From contig VICG01000003.1 in the NCBI GenBank assembly GCA_008692225.1, positions 1,171,501-1,235,500 of the forward strand: a DNA stretch of 64,000 bases, read 5' to 3'. Position 1 is the first letter of the stretch. Each line of letters starts with the position of its first letter. The position numbers and the translations under genes were made by a program. The notes beneath the pieces are model-generated. The model was not told where the DNA came from and made no database searches. It was given only the letters and a program-made list of their open reading frames with translations. The stretch is from Monilinia fructicola. Its lineage: Eukaryota; Ascomycota; Leotiomycetes; Helotiales; Sclerotiniaceae. Shown in pieces: positions 34,741 through 46,611 of this stretch.

Positions 34741-37731
34741 TATACGTATGTAGGTGTGTACATATTTGTGCAGTGTTGAGTAACCGAGAAAGATGTGATG
34801 TTTTTTGAAGTTTGGGTATATATGTATGTATGTGTAAATGAATAAAACGTATGAATGAATAAACGTATGAATATATGGATGTATAAATATATGAATGCAT
34901 AAACATATGGATGTATAAACATATAGGTGTATGAACGTATGGACGTATCCTGTTTATGTGTTCTAAAAGCTGGCTGTGGTGTGTTTTCTTTCTTCTATAG
35001 CTCGTATGTGAGGTAGGTGGGAGGAAGGGGATGGATTTATATCTAGAGGTGGGTGGGGGTGGGTGAATATGTTACATCTGCATTTAACGAAACCACCCCT
35101 ACCGAACCAATATCATGGCAATATGCCACATTTATACAGAATCCCTCGAGCTTCCAATGTAGTAAGTGTGGATTGAACACTGGTGAAAGCTTTCAAGGGA
35201 CTATATCGCAAGTCGAAAGTCTCGGAATACTATATCAGCTTTAAAATACTAGTAATCTTAAATCATCAATCTCAATCTCAATCTCAATCTCACACCAACT
35301 CTTCAATTCCGCTTAGCACCAACCAACTTTCCCATCATGAGTTTTGATTCAAGAATTAAGAATCAAAAATGGAAATAAGTAAGGTTACCTTCCACCCATT
35401 CCATTCCATTCCATGCCTACCAAAAGCGACCGCGACAGCGACCTCGGATCTCACACCACGCCATCATTCTATCAAATTGAATTATCTCATGGCTAAGGTT
35501 ACGTGCTGAGAGTAGCTTGGTTGCGTCTTCCATCTCGCTTTTGTCCTCCCACTCCGACTCCGACTCCCTTCCCCCTATTTTGTGATGATGCATCGATTGA
35601 TCCGTTCAAACCCTCGATCGCTTCGAGAACGATACCAGCAACCAACTATATCCACGCTGATACTACAGTAGTATAATAAACTCATAACGTACTTGGAGGA
35701 GCGTGGGGTAATAGATTAAGGTTAGGAGGTTCGATTTTGTAAGTTCAGCTTTGTAGGCTTCAGAGATGAAGAAAATCGAGCTTAAAGAGAGAGAGAGAGA
35801 AAGGGAATTGCTAGTGTGAATTCTTCATTCTACTCGCGGGATTCTAGACTCTGATGGGTTACGATGGATGTTAGGGCGATAGGCTATAGTATGCATGGCA
35901 TTATGCTATAGGCTACAGCTATATGCAAATGCTGCGATGATGAGACTGTAGGATATATACATACATACATACATACATTACACACAATCATCATCTTATA
36001 GTAAACAAGAACTCATCCTAAAAAGTGCCCCAAAAAAGCAACGTGAACCACGCACCACGTTACCCACGCAACCAGCCTCGAACAAACGACACGATCGCGC
36101 AACGAAATCCCCATGGCCTCCCTCATTGAAGGAACCTTTCATCTCCCATCTTACGCAGAACCCATGTGCATCTATCCCTTCGCGCTGGGGCGGCGCCACG
36201 TGTGCCGAGATTCTTCGAATTTCTCCTGGGGGTGTGGATGACTGACGCATGAGGCTCGTCGGATGAGGCGCGTCGTCATTGGGAATTGGCATGGGTGGTG
36301 GGTGGTCATGGTGGCGTGCTGGATTCTTTAAGCGTGCTTAGAAGCGGGGGAGGGGTCATGGTGTGGATGTCGCGCCATCGGTTCATGGGGACGATCATAA
36401 ATGAGGGCTGGGGTTCTTCTTCGGAGCCTGCACTTTCGAGTTGAGCTTGATGGATGGATGGATAGTGTGTGCTTCTTGTATGGATAGCTTTCCTGGGCTC
36501 ATCTGCAGCTGGTCCTCTACCGTGTAGATCCTTCCTCGTCGCTCCCGGTCTGAAAGCAGAGTTGAGGATGGATATCAGTGGTGCTGTTCGATTCGCTTGG
36601 AAATGAATCACCCTTTGCTCGGATAGCTGGTTGAATCTCTCGTATGCGGTGGAGATGGAAGAAGATTCACCTATAACACATTCCTCAAATCTCAATCCAC
36701 CCTACAGAAAACCCGATGTCTTCAGCTCGATACGAAGAAGATTCTCCCATGAGATCTCTCACCATACCCACCGGAGCAGCGGACACCGACACTCCCGAAA
36801 CGTCTCGAGATATCGATCCGAAATTGTGGAGTCTGTGGAAACGCAATTGGGGTGGTGCTCTTGTCGCGCAGGGAGGGGAAGCGATATGGAACATGGATAG
36901 ATCCATACCATCGAGAACAATCCTTCCACGCTCCAAGCAAACAAGCGACTATTCTCCCTCCCATAAGCCGTTGATATCTTCAAGTCTCGGCTCCTGGTAT
37001 TAATTCGTCACTGTGGGATTTTGGTTTCATCGGAGAATTACAGTGATACATATTTTTTCGGAATGAGGGTCTAAAGATTATCAACCGTGAGGTCTTCTAT
37101 CTAGTGCAAATCGTTACAGGTCCTCATCTTTGGAAGTTGTGGATATTATCTACCTCTTCTCGACAGATTGGTAAGTTCGTCGAATGAATTCGGTGTGAAA
37201 CTTCTCTCAATCACGTCGAGTTGGTAAAGAAACTAGATTCCTTGAAGCTGAGACTTCAAATTAAATTTCTGCAATCAAAACCACGTTGAGTGAGTCGTTT
37301 GCGAAGTGCGTTTGATGTCAAATTTATTGTATTTTCTAGCCTTTCACTGACAATGGATAGGGATATTTTTTGAATGGCAGATATGGTGATGAATTCATCG
37401 ATCTTGGAACTTTGGGGGCTGTTCAATAACATTTGTTTGACTTCCGTTGAGAAAGTACAACTATATGAGTTCCGAGGATGGTAGTTATTCACTGTATTAA
37501 GGTCTACCAAGCCTGTAGAACCCGACTCCAGATCCGGTAAGAGATGTACCAATTTGGCAATGTGCTCCAGGGCTAGGTACGAAAGATCTGAAGATGGTCT
37601 TGGATATCCATAACTCAAATCATTCACCACCCTTTGAACATACATCGATGGCTGATCTGACCACTATCTTCTGTAACAGGCTTCTTACAAGTACCTAGGT
37701 AATCATAATTATCGTTCGTAAAGGTCGTTCA

Positions 37732-40605
37732 TTAACACATTTGGCTTCCTATTCGTCCTCTAACGCGCTCATCTCCAAACCCCAGAGTTTCCCCCACCAT
37801 CCAACCCCCCTCAATCATCTCTCCCAATACATCCCACCCCTTCGCCTCCTCGCCACCACTCGCCCTGGCTACTCCTCTCAACCCACTTCCCACAAATCTA
37901 ACCAACCTATCAAATTCTCCTTTCATAGTCTCCAACTTCTGCACATAAGGTTCCTCATCACGACCCTCCATCCCTGGCGATAGAATACTCAAATCTACCT
38001 CCATCTCATCCTCTGAATCCTCGTCCTTTTGTTTCGCCATGCTCATCCTCATACTCTTTCTGAATCTATTTGATTTTTTCGGTGTAGGTAGATCCAATGA
38101 AGCTAAGGAAAGATCCATAATTTCCTGTTGTTGTTCCATTGCCTCTTTATTGACAAGTGCATTTGCAGCTTGCGCATCTTCCAATTTGATACCCAAGTCG
38201 AGTATCTTTATAATGTTTTTGTGAATAAGCTCGAGCTTACTACCTAGAAGACATTCATCCGTAATGCGTTTAGCGAATAATGTATGAACGCGAATCATCG
38301 CATCAATGTCCTCTACCTCTTGAAGATCCTGATGCATTTTCTGGGAGCGTTGTTCGAGAACTAGGGATGTGAGATAATAGTAAAGTGTGTAATAGAACCA
38401 GAGAAGACGGGTTCGGAGGGAGTAGTAGAGCGAGCGTTCATCAGTGGTACTGGTCAGATTATGGCGATCAGAAACAAGACGTTCTCGGAAAGAATGTGGG
38501 AACTACGACGAATCTGGAAGAGGAAGGTAAAGATTCCTTGGTATGAGGGGATTGTTTGTGGAGTAAGGATTATTTGAATCGGCCATGAGAGGTTGTATAT
38601 AGGCTCTATTATAGAGAGGACCTTTACCGATCTTCGACATCTATTGACATCTCGACTTCTTTGTGAAAGAGTTCGGATCCGTAGTCGAAGTCTTTCTGGT
38701 ATTATTGATGGATGCGAGCCAATTGTGCCTTGTGCCAGCTCCGTCAATGGGAAACGATCATTCCAGGAAGAATCTAGAGTATCCAGCTTATCAAAAATGG
38801 ATGTCATGAAGCTTGATGATGAAATGCCATCGGCAATAAAGTAGACGTGAGCCAGGGCATTGAGAGCATTATGTAAGCCGCAGGAGTCGAAGAGAGTCTG
38901 ACGCAACTTATTAGAAGTGTGGTGATGCTTGCTTCTAATCCACTTTTCGAATGCTACATCAAATAATTCTGAGAATGGGGCCAAGGAAAATTTTCGTAGT
39001 ATTACAAACTGAATCAAAGTCGAGTTTCGGTTCTATCTTTCTTTTTGATCGCACAGATTCAAATTGATTCAACTGTTTCAAGACAACAACACTTTTGCCG
39101 GTATTGAAGATTCTCTCCGCAGCAGTTTGAAGGAAGCTTGGTGCATGTAAGACACCACCCTGAGTCTGCCGCAGCTTAAACCGAGAATGCCAAATCGAAG
39201 CAGGGTCTGTGTTTCCAATAACCTCGGACACGAAGAATACGTTGTCTCCACTACTAAGCTCGCCTTCTTCCATCCACGACCGTATGGGGCGAAGGTAGAT
39301 TTGGAAGCACTGAAAGAAAATATTACCCATAAATGCATACATATCATCATCTCCGGCCATCTGAGAGGTACAAGTTTCATCATATAAGAACTCAAGATAA
39401 CGAAAAGCATGGGCATATGGATCTTGCTCAACCCTTTTAATGATGTCGGCAAGTCTGTGAAGAGGTTTGGTAAAACCTGCTACTTCATTTTGGAGAGTCA
39501 GAAGACTCACAACAACATCTTCTGTTGGAGCGACAAATCTGCTCTGAATATTAGATAGCTTGGTGTCCAAATCCATAAGCCTCTGAGAAATAGACCCTTG
39601 CAAAACCTGTAGCAATGGCACCTTGTGAGATTGTTTCACCCGGGCTCGAAGGATGCTCACTGCTGAGCCTTGAGTTGCGAATGTTTCCATTAGCATATCA
39701 TAACCTTCTGTAGTCAAGTGTTTCAAAGAATAACTTTTCGAGGGCCTAACAATTCGAACGTCGTTGATATCAGATTCGAATAGAGAGCTTAGTGTTCCGT
39801 TAAACATGAAGAGAATTTCTCGGACTGCCTGGAGTTCAGTAATAGATTTTCTGACGGTCTTTAACTGGACGCCATTCACACTCGGTAGTTTCTGCCAAAA
39901 TTGTGCCTTTCTTAATTTTTGCAGGGCTTCCTCCTCAAGAGTATTCACGATGAAATGCTGGGGTGTCCTGAAGCTATCATCATCCAAGCTGGATTCTCCT
40001 GTCGATCCAGCCACGTCTGACAATTCCGATTGATTATCTCCGAGGCCATCATCATCAGAACTATCTGCCCCAAAATCGACATTGCGCCATATACTCTTTT
40101 CTCGAAGTAAAGGGTCCTCGGCTACAAGATCTCGCCATTTCAAAGGGGGTTGAATTTCGGGGTCTATTACTTTTGATCAATTCTAGATCTGCGACCCTGG
40201 ATGTGGAGACTGGTTTTATTCGACAATTCGAGAAGTAAATGTAGAATCTCTGATGTCCATTTTAATTTCAATTCGGGTAACTTTTGCAGACGCTCCTTGA
40301 GCGCATCTGCGAGTATATCTTCATTATAGACTCGAAACTTTTCATCAAGTCCCTCGAGTCGATCCTCGATATCAAATTGGTTTGTTCGATTATAATTACT
40401 ATGCCTCAGTGCTCGGAAGGCAGTCTCTCGGCAAGTGTTGAACCTCGCAGAGTCAGACTAAACTGGTCAGCTCCTTGGCGTTAGGTATATTAAAGGATTG
40501 AAAGGATAGAGAAATCAAAAGAAACATATTTACCTGCGGAGAATAGGAAGTGATTAATGTGACAAGTTCATCTGTTAAAGCGCCCAGCTTTACAATATGC
40601 GCCAT
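37732..40605 (-). CDS. Gamma-tubulin complex component (GCP5-like, Spc97/98 family), frame-broken
   Basis: Subunit of the gamma-tubulin complex that nucleates microtubules at spindle pole bodies. Exon 1 is 40605-40534 (24 codons), then a 76-nt intron, then one long exon from 40457. Seen: KWRDLVAEDP with an acidic GADSSDDDG stretch, an N-terminal Grip1 region, then Grip2: PFSELFDVAFEKWIRSKHHH, LRQTLFDSCGLHNALNALAH, LSWPIQIILTPQTIPSYQGI and FTFLFQIRRSSHIL. The C-terminus is MRVHTLFAKRIT-like, then disordered and ends at 37732. Three one-base shifts occur at 40171-40174, 38987-38994 and about 38480-38486. Correcting them gives about 932 aa and restores one frame from start to stop. It diverges from the GT15 gene (438 bp apart). 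Confidence 0.82.
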
Positions 40606-41043
40606 AGTATCAATTCATGAGCAAGCTTCACTTAGGCATGTAAACTTATAAAGATTTCATCACTGATGTTATACATCCAAGCGAAGTTTGTCTGAATATT
40701 GAGTTTACTTAGGTAGTGGCGGTAGGTAACAAACATTTATATTTATATACACATTCAAGCGACCTTATGCCCAACGCGGTTCCATACTCGGGAGGACGCG
40801 ATTATCGTAGAACCTTATATATAAGGCCATCGATGTACCTTATCTCGTTGCCATCATCACCTCCTTCTTACCTTACCACGTGCCTGACTAGCTCTCTGTA
40901 AGCCTTGTGCGACGAGGCGAGATAAATCCCATCCCCTTTTTTTATGGGGATCGTTTTACTTAATCTTACGCGGCCTTGTCGCGATTTTGTTCCAAGCTTC
41001 AGTGAGATTGGGAATTCAACACATTTTAAGCCAAATAATCAAT
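40606..41043. promoter_or_regulatory. Divergent promoter region, GCP-like gene / GT15 gene
   Basis: 438 bp between two start codons, presumed to hold both promoters. A 14-bp palindrome, CCTTATATATAAGG, lies at 40813-40826, and there is a poly-T tract near 40938-40944. No specific factor site can be named. Confidence 0.4.
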
Positions 41044-42389
41044 ATGGCTGTCGCACGCCCAATACGAGTCTTGGGGTTATTGGCCATAGGATTATGGATG
41101 TTTTTCTTATACCAAGTTTTTGGCCCTGCAAGAGGAAATCGAGGGCCTGGAGATACACTTGATAATCCAGAGAGAGACCCTAATCTAGATCGTATGCGCC
41201 GAGCTTCATATGGATGCCAATTATCTTGCTAATGAATCTTATAGCTACCGGAGAACCAGAAGGTGTATTATGGAGAGCCGATCAGGGCTATGGAATAGGC
41301 GCCGAGGGAACCAGTCGAATCAATGCCACTCTTTTATCTTTGGTTCGTAACGAGGAGGTTGATGGCATGGTTCAAGCTATGCGAGATCTGGAAAGAACGT
41401 GGAACCATAAATTCAATTACCCATGGACATTCTTCAACGATAAACCATTCTCAGAGGAATTTAAGCGTCGAACTTCCGCAGAAACGAAAGCAGAATGCAA
41501 ATATGGTACGCAGTCTTACCTATGATGACAGGCTGGCAACTCTAACAACCCATGGCAGAATTGATACCAAAAGAACATTGGGAGATGCCCTCTTGGATCG
41601 ATCAAGAGCTCTTCGAAGAATCGGCAAAGATACTGAAGGAGAATGACATTCAATATGCCAGCATGGCATCGTACCACCAGATGTGTAGATGGAATAGTGG
41701 CTTGTTTTACAAACATCCAGCTATGTTGAATATGCAGTTCTACTGGCGTGTGGAGCCAAAGGTCCATTTTTTCTGCGATATCGACTATGATGTTTTCAGA
41801 TACATGCAAGATCGAAACAAGACATACGGGTTTACTATCAATCTTTACGATGCGCCACAATCGATTCCAACTCTATGGCCCGAAACGACAAAGTTCCTAG
41901 CCGCACATCCGGAGTACATCAACGATAATAATGCAATGAATTGGATTACAGACAGTGCACGAAGACCAGAACATAACCAGAAAGCCAATGGCTACTCCAC
42001 ATGTCATTTCTGGAGCAATTTCGAAATTGGCAACATGGACTTCTGGCGCAGCCAAGCATATGAGGATTATTTCAATCACTTGGATCGCGCCGGTGGTTTC
42101 TTCTACGAGCGATGGGGGGATGCGCCCGTTCATAGTATAGCACTGGCATTATTTGAGGATTCGAGCAAGATCCATTGGTAAGTTTTCGGCCCTAGTCGCG
42201 AAATTCATATTAGTAGCTGACCTGTCCTCAAGGTTCCGTGACATCGGTTACCAGCACATACCCTATTTCAACTGCCCTAATTCTCCAAAATGCAAAGGCT
42301 GTCAGGCGGGGCGATTCACAGACGGAGAAGCTTGGTTACATAAGGAGGACTGCAGACCAAATTGGTTCAAATACGTCGGTATGGGCTAA
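41044..42389 (+). CDS. Alpha-1,2-mannosyltransferase, GT15 (KRE2/MNT1 family)
   Basis: Golgi type II membrane enzyme that adds alpha-1,2-mannose to O- and N-linked glycans from GDP-mannose. Four exons (introns 41192-41244, 41506-41558 and 42178-42232) join without frame problems to 394 aa. After a short cytosolic end, residues about 6-25 form the anchor (IRVLGLLAIGLWMFFLY). The catalytic domain shows NYPWTFFNDKPFSEEF, YYWRVEP-like FYWRVEPKVHFFCDIDYDVF, and YSTCHFWSNFEIGNMDFWRS, which holds the family's catalytic Glu. It ends with the Cys-rich CPNSPKCKGCQAG segment. The length is typical of KRE2-type enzymes. Confidence 0.93.
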
Positions 42390-43382
42390 ACGAGCATGAC
42401 TAGGTAATGAGAAACATTAACGGGGATGGTAACGATGGTTGATATATTGTATTAAAAGTGTCTATGATGTTTGAAAGTTTAAAAGCAGGCAAGCATTGGC
42501 AGGGCGTTCAAGGCAGGATTTTGGGAAATATATGACAAATTATTAGAGTATAATATGGCACGACCCTTGGACGAAAGGCTGTTTGGTCGACACGGCTCAT
42601 GAATTACAGATACAAATAGGAGTGCTTTTGGGCAGCGACCGCCACACACAATATTGAAAGTGACACGTTATCTCCAGTTCTTGCCAAGCATGTCATATAG
42701 CATTCCTTCAACCGGGGTAACGGGTTATTGACCGCGGTGGTAGCGACTCTTTCTCCACCACCCACTCTATCCATCCAACATCATACCGAGGAGTATTTAA
42801 TGTCTAATCTCGAAGCGACATTCAGATACTGTATACCGTCTCGCAAGCTCTTCCTAAAAGGGCAGTTCTTGCGAATCTTTTCTATATCTTCCATCAAAGT
42901 TATTCGTTTAGAAACATACCATATTTCATTTCATTATGGGGGTATTTTTTTTGGAGTGTTTTTACCCATTGGTAAAGTTCGCTTGGTTACACTTCCGAAA
43001 ATATCTTAAACGGAATACCGGACCCGAGTCTAGCAAATGCAGCAGATATTTCTCCATTGTTGAACCATATTAATGGATTATCCAAATTTTCGCTGGAACT
43101 GGCCTGGTTCTGAGGTCAAACTTCTCCAAGCGGGGTGGATTCCAGTAAAGATGGACGTCTTAGTGCGTTCATGCAGTTTTGCTGCCAAGGTACCTGGTGG
43201 CGATCAAAAGATAGGTTATTATATATACAATACCTGGGACACATTCCTCATTTGCTTCCACTGACAATTGAGTTTTCATAATATATCCTAATCATTGCTT
43301 TTGATCCTTGTTCGGTGTTCCATTGTCCTCGTATACGTCAATCAACCATAACGGCATCTCTTACATTAATCTGAACGGCAAG
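42390..43382. other. Intergenic region, no recognised gene
   Basis: About 1 kb between GT15 and the esterase gene. One 93-codon frame (42728-43009) has no recognisable features. No repeats. Confidence 0.45.
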
Positions 43383-44886
43383 ATGTCGAAATTTGAGAGC
43401 ACAATAGAAGAAGCATGCAGAACCAGGGAGATTCCAGGTGCAATTGTAGTTGGAGGAGATAGCTTGGGTATGCCTTTTTCGATTCAATAGAATTGGTAGT
43501 AGTTCGAGTCAACCAGTATAAACTCGCATCATAAATCCATAGTATTTGTTGAAGTCTTTGACTCCTGTTGGCGCTTTTCAAGTCTCATTTGTAAAAATTA
43601 TTGATCACCGTTTAGCTAATATATGCATAGGAAAATTTTACTATGCCAAAGCTTTCGGATCTCAATCCCTCGATGAGCCTTCAGCCCCTATGAATCTGGA
43701 TAGTGTCATGTGGTTTGCTTCCTGCACAAAACTATTCACAACCATCGCGGCAATGCAATGTGTTGAGCGGGGCCTTCTAAGCCTTGACGGCGACATTTGT
43801 GAAGTGCTGCCAGAGTTCAAGGGTGTACAAATTTTGACTGGTTTTGACAAAGAGAGTGGGAAGCCAGTCTTGATAGACAACCACAAAACAATAACACTTC
43901 GGTTCGTCACACTCGCAGTAACAGAGCTTATGAAACTAATCATGCGAAGGCATCTTCTCACACACTCATCTGGACTTTCATACGATGTTTTTGGTAAATG
44001 ATGTAAACTTCAAATACTTGAGGCAACTGCTAAACAAGATTAAGATCCATTACTATCCCGGTATCAAGAATATATAAAAAAGAGTCCCGCTAAGTCTACG
44101 GGCAGGCAATCTTTGGTCAAGGATCTTTTCAAATTCCCGCTCCTTTTTGCACCTGGTGAGTCTTGGAGCTATGGCGTCGGCATTGACTGGGCTGGTCAAA
44201 TGGTCGAGAGAGTCAACCATAATATTTCCTTGGAGGAATATCTTCGCAAAAATGTTTGGGGGCCCCTCGGCATAGAGAACATAACTTTTCATCCGGTCCA
44301 GCACCCTGATATCCTCTCCAAATTAATCGCCATGAGTACAAGAGAAGGAGGGGTTAATAAATATGGCACAACGGACAACCCCGAGGGCAAGGCCAAATAT
44401 ACCAGCAAAGTCATATTTGATCCAGGTACCCAAGATTGCCATGGGGGCGCTGGTACGTTTGGAAGTCCCATTGAGTACTTCAAGTGTTTGCAAAGCATCT
44501 GTGCGAACGATGGAAAATTATTGAAGTCGGAAACCATCGACGAAATGTTCAGACCACAGCTCAGTGAAGCCTCCAGAAAGGGATTAATGGAGACGTTATC
44601 TACTCCAGAAATCAACGACGGTATGGGGGCATTCCCCATGGGACTGAAAGCCGATTGGGGCCTTGGAGGCATCATGAACTTGGAAGACATCGGTGGTAGA
44701 AGCAAAGGCTCCATCGCATGGGGAGGATATCCAAACCTCCATTGGTGGATCGATCGTAAATCTGGAATTTGTGGTATGTGGGGATCGCAACTTGAGCCTT
44801 TTGGAGATCCAAAAATAAATCGTTTGTTTCGTACTTTTGAGGAGGAAATTTATAGAAGGGCGAACGCCTCCCGAGAGAAACTATGA
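43383..44886 (+). CDS. Serine beta-lactamase-like esterase/transesterase (class C fold)
   Basis: Serine hydrolase of the beta-lactamase/EstB/LovD group. Fungal members are esterases or acyl-transferring enzymes, often of secondary metabolism or detoxification. Four exons (introns 43468-43630, 43902-43949 and 43994-44044) join in frame to 413 aa. The catalytic S-x-x-K is ASCTKL. HLLTHSSGLSYD is rebuilt across the second intron. The Tyr motif region is ESWSYGVGIDWAGQMVE. The C-terminal block is GGYPNLHWWIDRKSGICGMW. The first intron (163 nt) is long for this window and could hide a small exon. No signal peptide, so probably cytosolic. Substrate unknown. The nearest genes are unrelated. Confidence 0.9.
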
Positions 44887-45340
44887 ACAGACTCTTCAAA
44901 TGCGCTTCCTGAGGGCAATCACTCGGCAATGAATTGGTCGTTGAAGAATAAACATTTTTGGGCTCTTTCGATTCTATTTCTTTCGGGCAGATTGGGGTTT
45001 TACGGTGGCGATATTGGTTAGCCAGCGCCAGTAACAAAGTACATTTTACAGTGGATTTATCTAAATACGAAGCATTAAACATTTTCTTTATAAACACTTG
45101 CAAGTAAGCCCAAGATCTAGTCTCCTACTTTTCATACGATCGTTCTTTCCTATCAAATCTCGCTCATACGTACGCATTGCTATCGGTTCGGCAAGTCCGT
45201 ATAGAAAGAGCAATCGTTCTAAACACCAGCTAAATATAACGTACTAAGACATCGGCCTTTCGTATGTTCAATTGTTATGAATTCTACCGTCAGCAAACCT
45301 ATGAACGAAATTTTTACCCACAACCCTATAGATACTTAAA
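44887..45340. other. Intergenic region upstream of aquaporin
   Basis: 454 bp between the esterase stop and the aquaporin start. It presumably holds the aquaporin promoter. No specific motif is seen. Confidence 0.45.
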
Positions 45341-46611
45341 ATGTCCGTCACGACGTTAAACGGCCAACCGACACTTAATATCTCCGGTCCTGGCCAGACC
45401 GCACTCTCCCGCCTCGATCCCCTCAAGGCACTCTTCACCAAACTCTTTGATTCAATCCCGCAAAAGGCACGAGGTCATGTGGTTGCTGTAATTGGAGAAC
45501 TCATTGGCACAACTGCTTTCCTTTTCATTGCCTTTGCCGCAGCAGAAGTCGCACTGGCATCGGCAAACGATAACAAAGGCGACAAAGTTAACTACGAAAC
45601 GAAGTCAATTAGCACTATACAGATATTGTTTATAGCATTTGGGGCTGGAATAAGTCTGGTGGTTAATGCGTGGACTTTCTTTCGCATTAGCGGAGGACTA
45701 TTCGATCCAGCTGTGCGATATCGATCACTGAATACGTATTAAACTTGATGCTAACATTTGAAAGGTCTCTATCGCTTTATTCTTCGTTGGCGCAATAGAT
45801 CTGACACGGTGTGTCTTACTATGTATAGCACAATGTGCTGGTGGGATCGCAGCTTCGGCAATGGCGTATGGTTTGTTTCATGGAGGTTTGCATACTGGAA
45901 CTACACTTAAGCCTGGAATGAGTACTGCTCAGGGAGTTATTCTCGAGATGATTCTCACATGTCAGCTCTGCTTCACTGTTCTCATGCTCGCAGCTGAGAA
46001 GCACGAAGCTACCTTTTTGGCCCCCTTGGGTATTGGGCTATCTGTGTTTATTGGAGAACTAGCTGGTAAGATACCCTAACTTAGCCTTAGTTGGTCTAAA
46101 AAATCTGTATTAACTTATCCAAGGTGTCTTCTGGACCGGCGGTTCCATGAACCCAGCCCGCTCGCTTGGCCCCGCAATCGTAACTATGAGTTTCCCCAGC
46201 TACCACTGGATATACTGGATAGGACCCATCGCCGGCGCTGGCCTTGCAAGTATCATATATAAATTAATTAAAGCACTCGAATATGAAACGGCGCAGCTTT
46301 CCGAGAATGAAATACACGCACAGCCCATTGATGATTCCGAGAAAGCACCTGGGCATACGGGTCCTTGTGAATGCATGTGTTTCAAGGTGGCAGCACAGGG
46401 ACACTCGCCTGCTACCAGTACACTCCAGGTTGGTACAGCTGATATGGCGAGGAAAAGCTCCAGCCTAGTCCCGGCAAAAAGTACAGCGGGAAATAGCAGT
46501 AATAGCGCGACGTCTGCAGAGGCGAAGAAGCCAGATGTGGTAGTGGAAGAACCGGCGAAGGCTCAGCCAAAGGCTGATGATGGTTTCTTTGGAGAGATGT
46601 ATGCAGATTGA
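45341..46611 (+). CDS. Aquaporin / MIP-family channel with variant first NPA box
   Basis: Six-helix water or solute channel. Three exons (introns 45713-45764 and 46066-46123) join in frame to 386 aa. A cytosolic N-terminus of about 45 residues is followed by the first helix (VVAVIGELIGTTAFLFIAFA). Half-helix one reads GGLFDPAVSIALF, so the first box is DPA instead of NPA. The second is intact, GGSMNPARSLGP, with the conserved Arg. The two halves are separated by a helix containing LEMILTCQLCFTVLMLAAEK. The long C-terminus (about 115 residues) is hydrophilic, Ala/Ser/Lys-rich and has a CECMC cluster. Substrate (water, glycerol or another solute) cannot be decided. Confidence 0.92.

Larger units (their letters stand above)
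33032..37731. other. Intergenic region with satellites, a MITE and unresolved coding-like fragments
   Basis: About 4.7 kb. It contains the 7-bp satellite (33652), a TTTA array (33844), the MITE (34342) and a CATA array near 35957-35981. Three frames look mildly protein-like but match nothing I know: minus 37645-37256 (129 codons, just downstream of the GCP gene), minus 36695-36306 (129 codons) and plus 36716-37003 (95 codons, including DPKLWSLWKRNWGGAL). Neighbouring genes here are frame-broken, so a real gene may be hidden at 36.3-37.6 kb. I do not call one. Confidence 0.4.
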
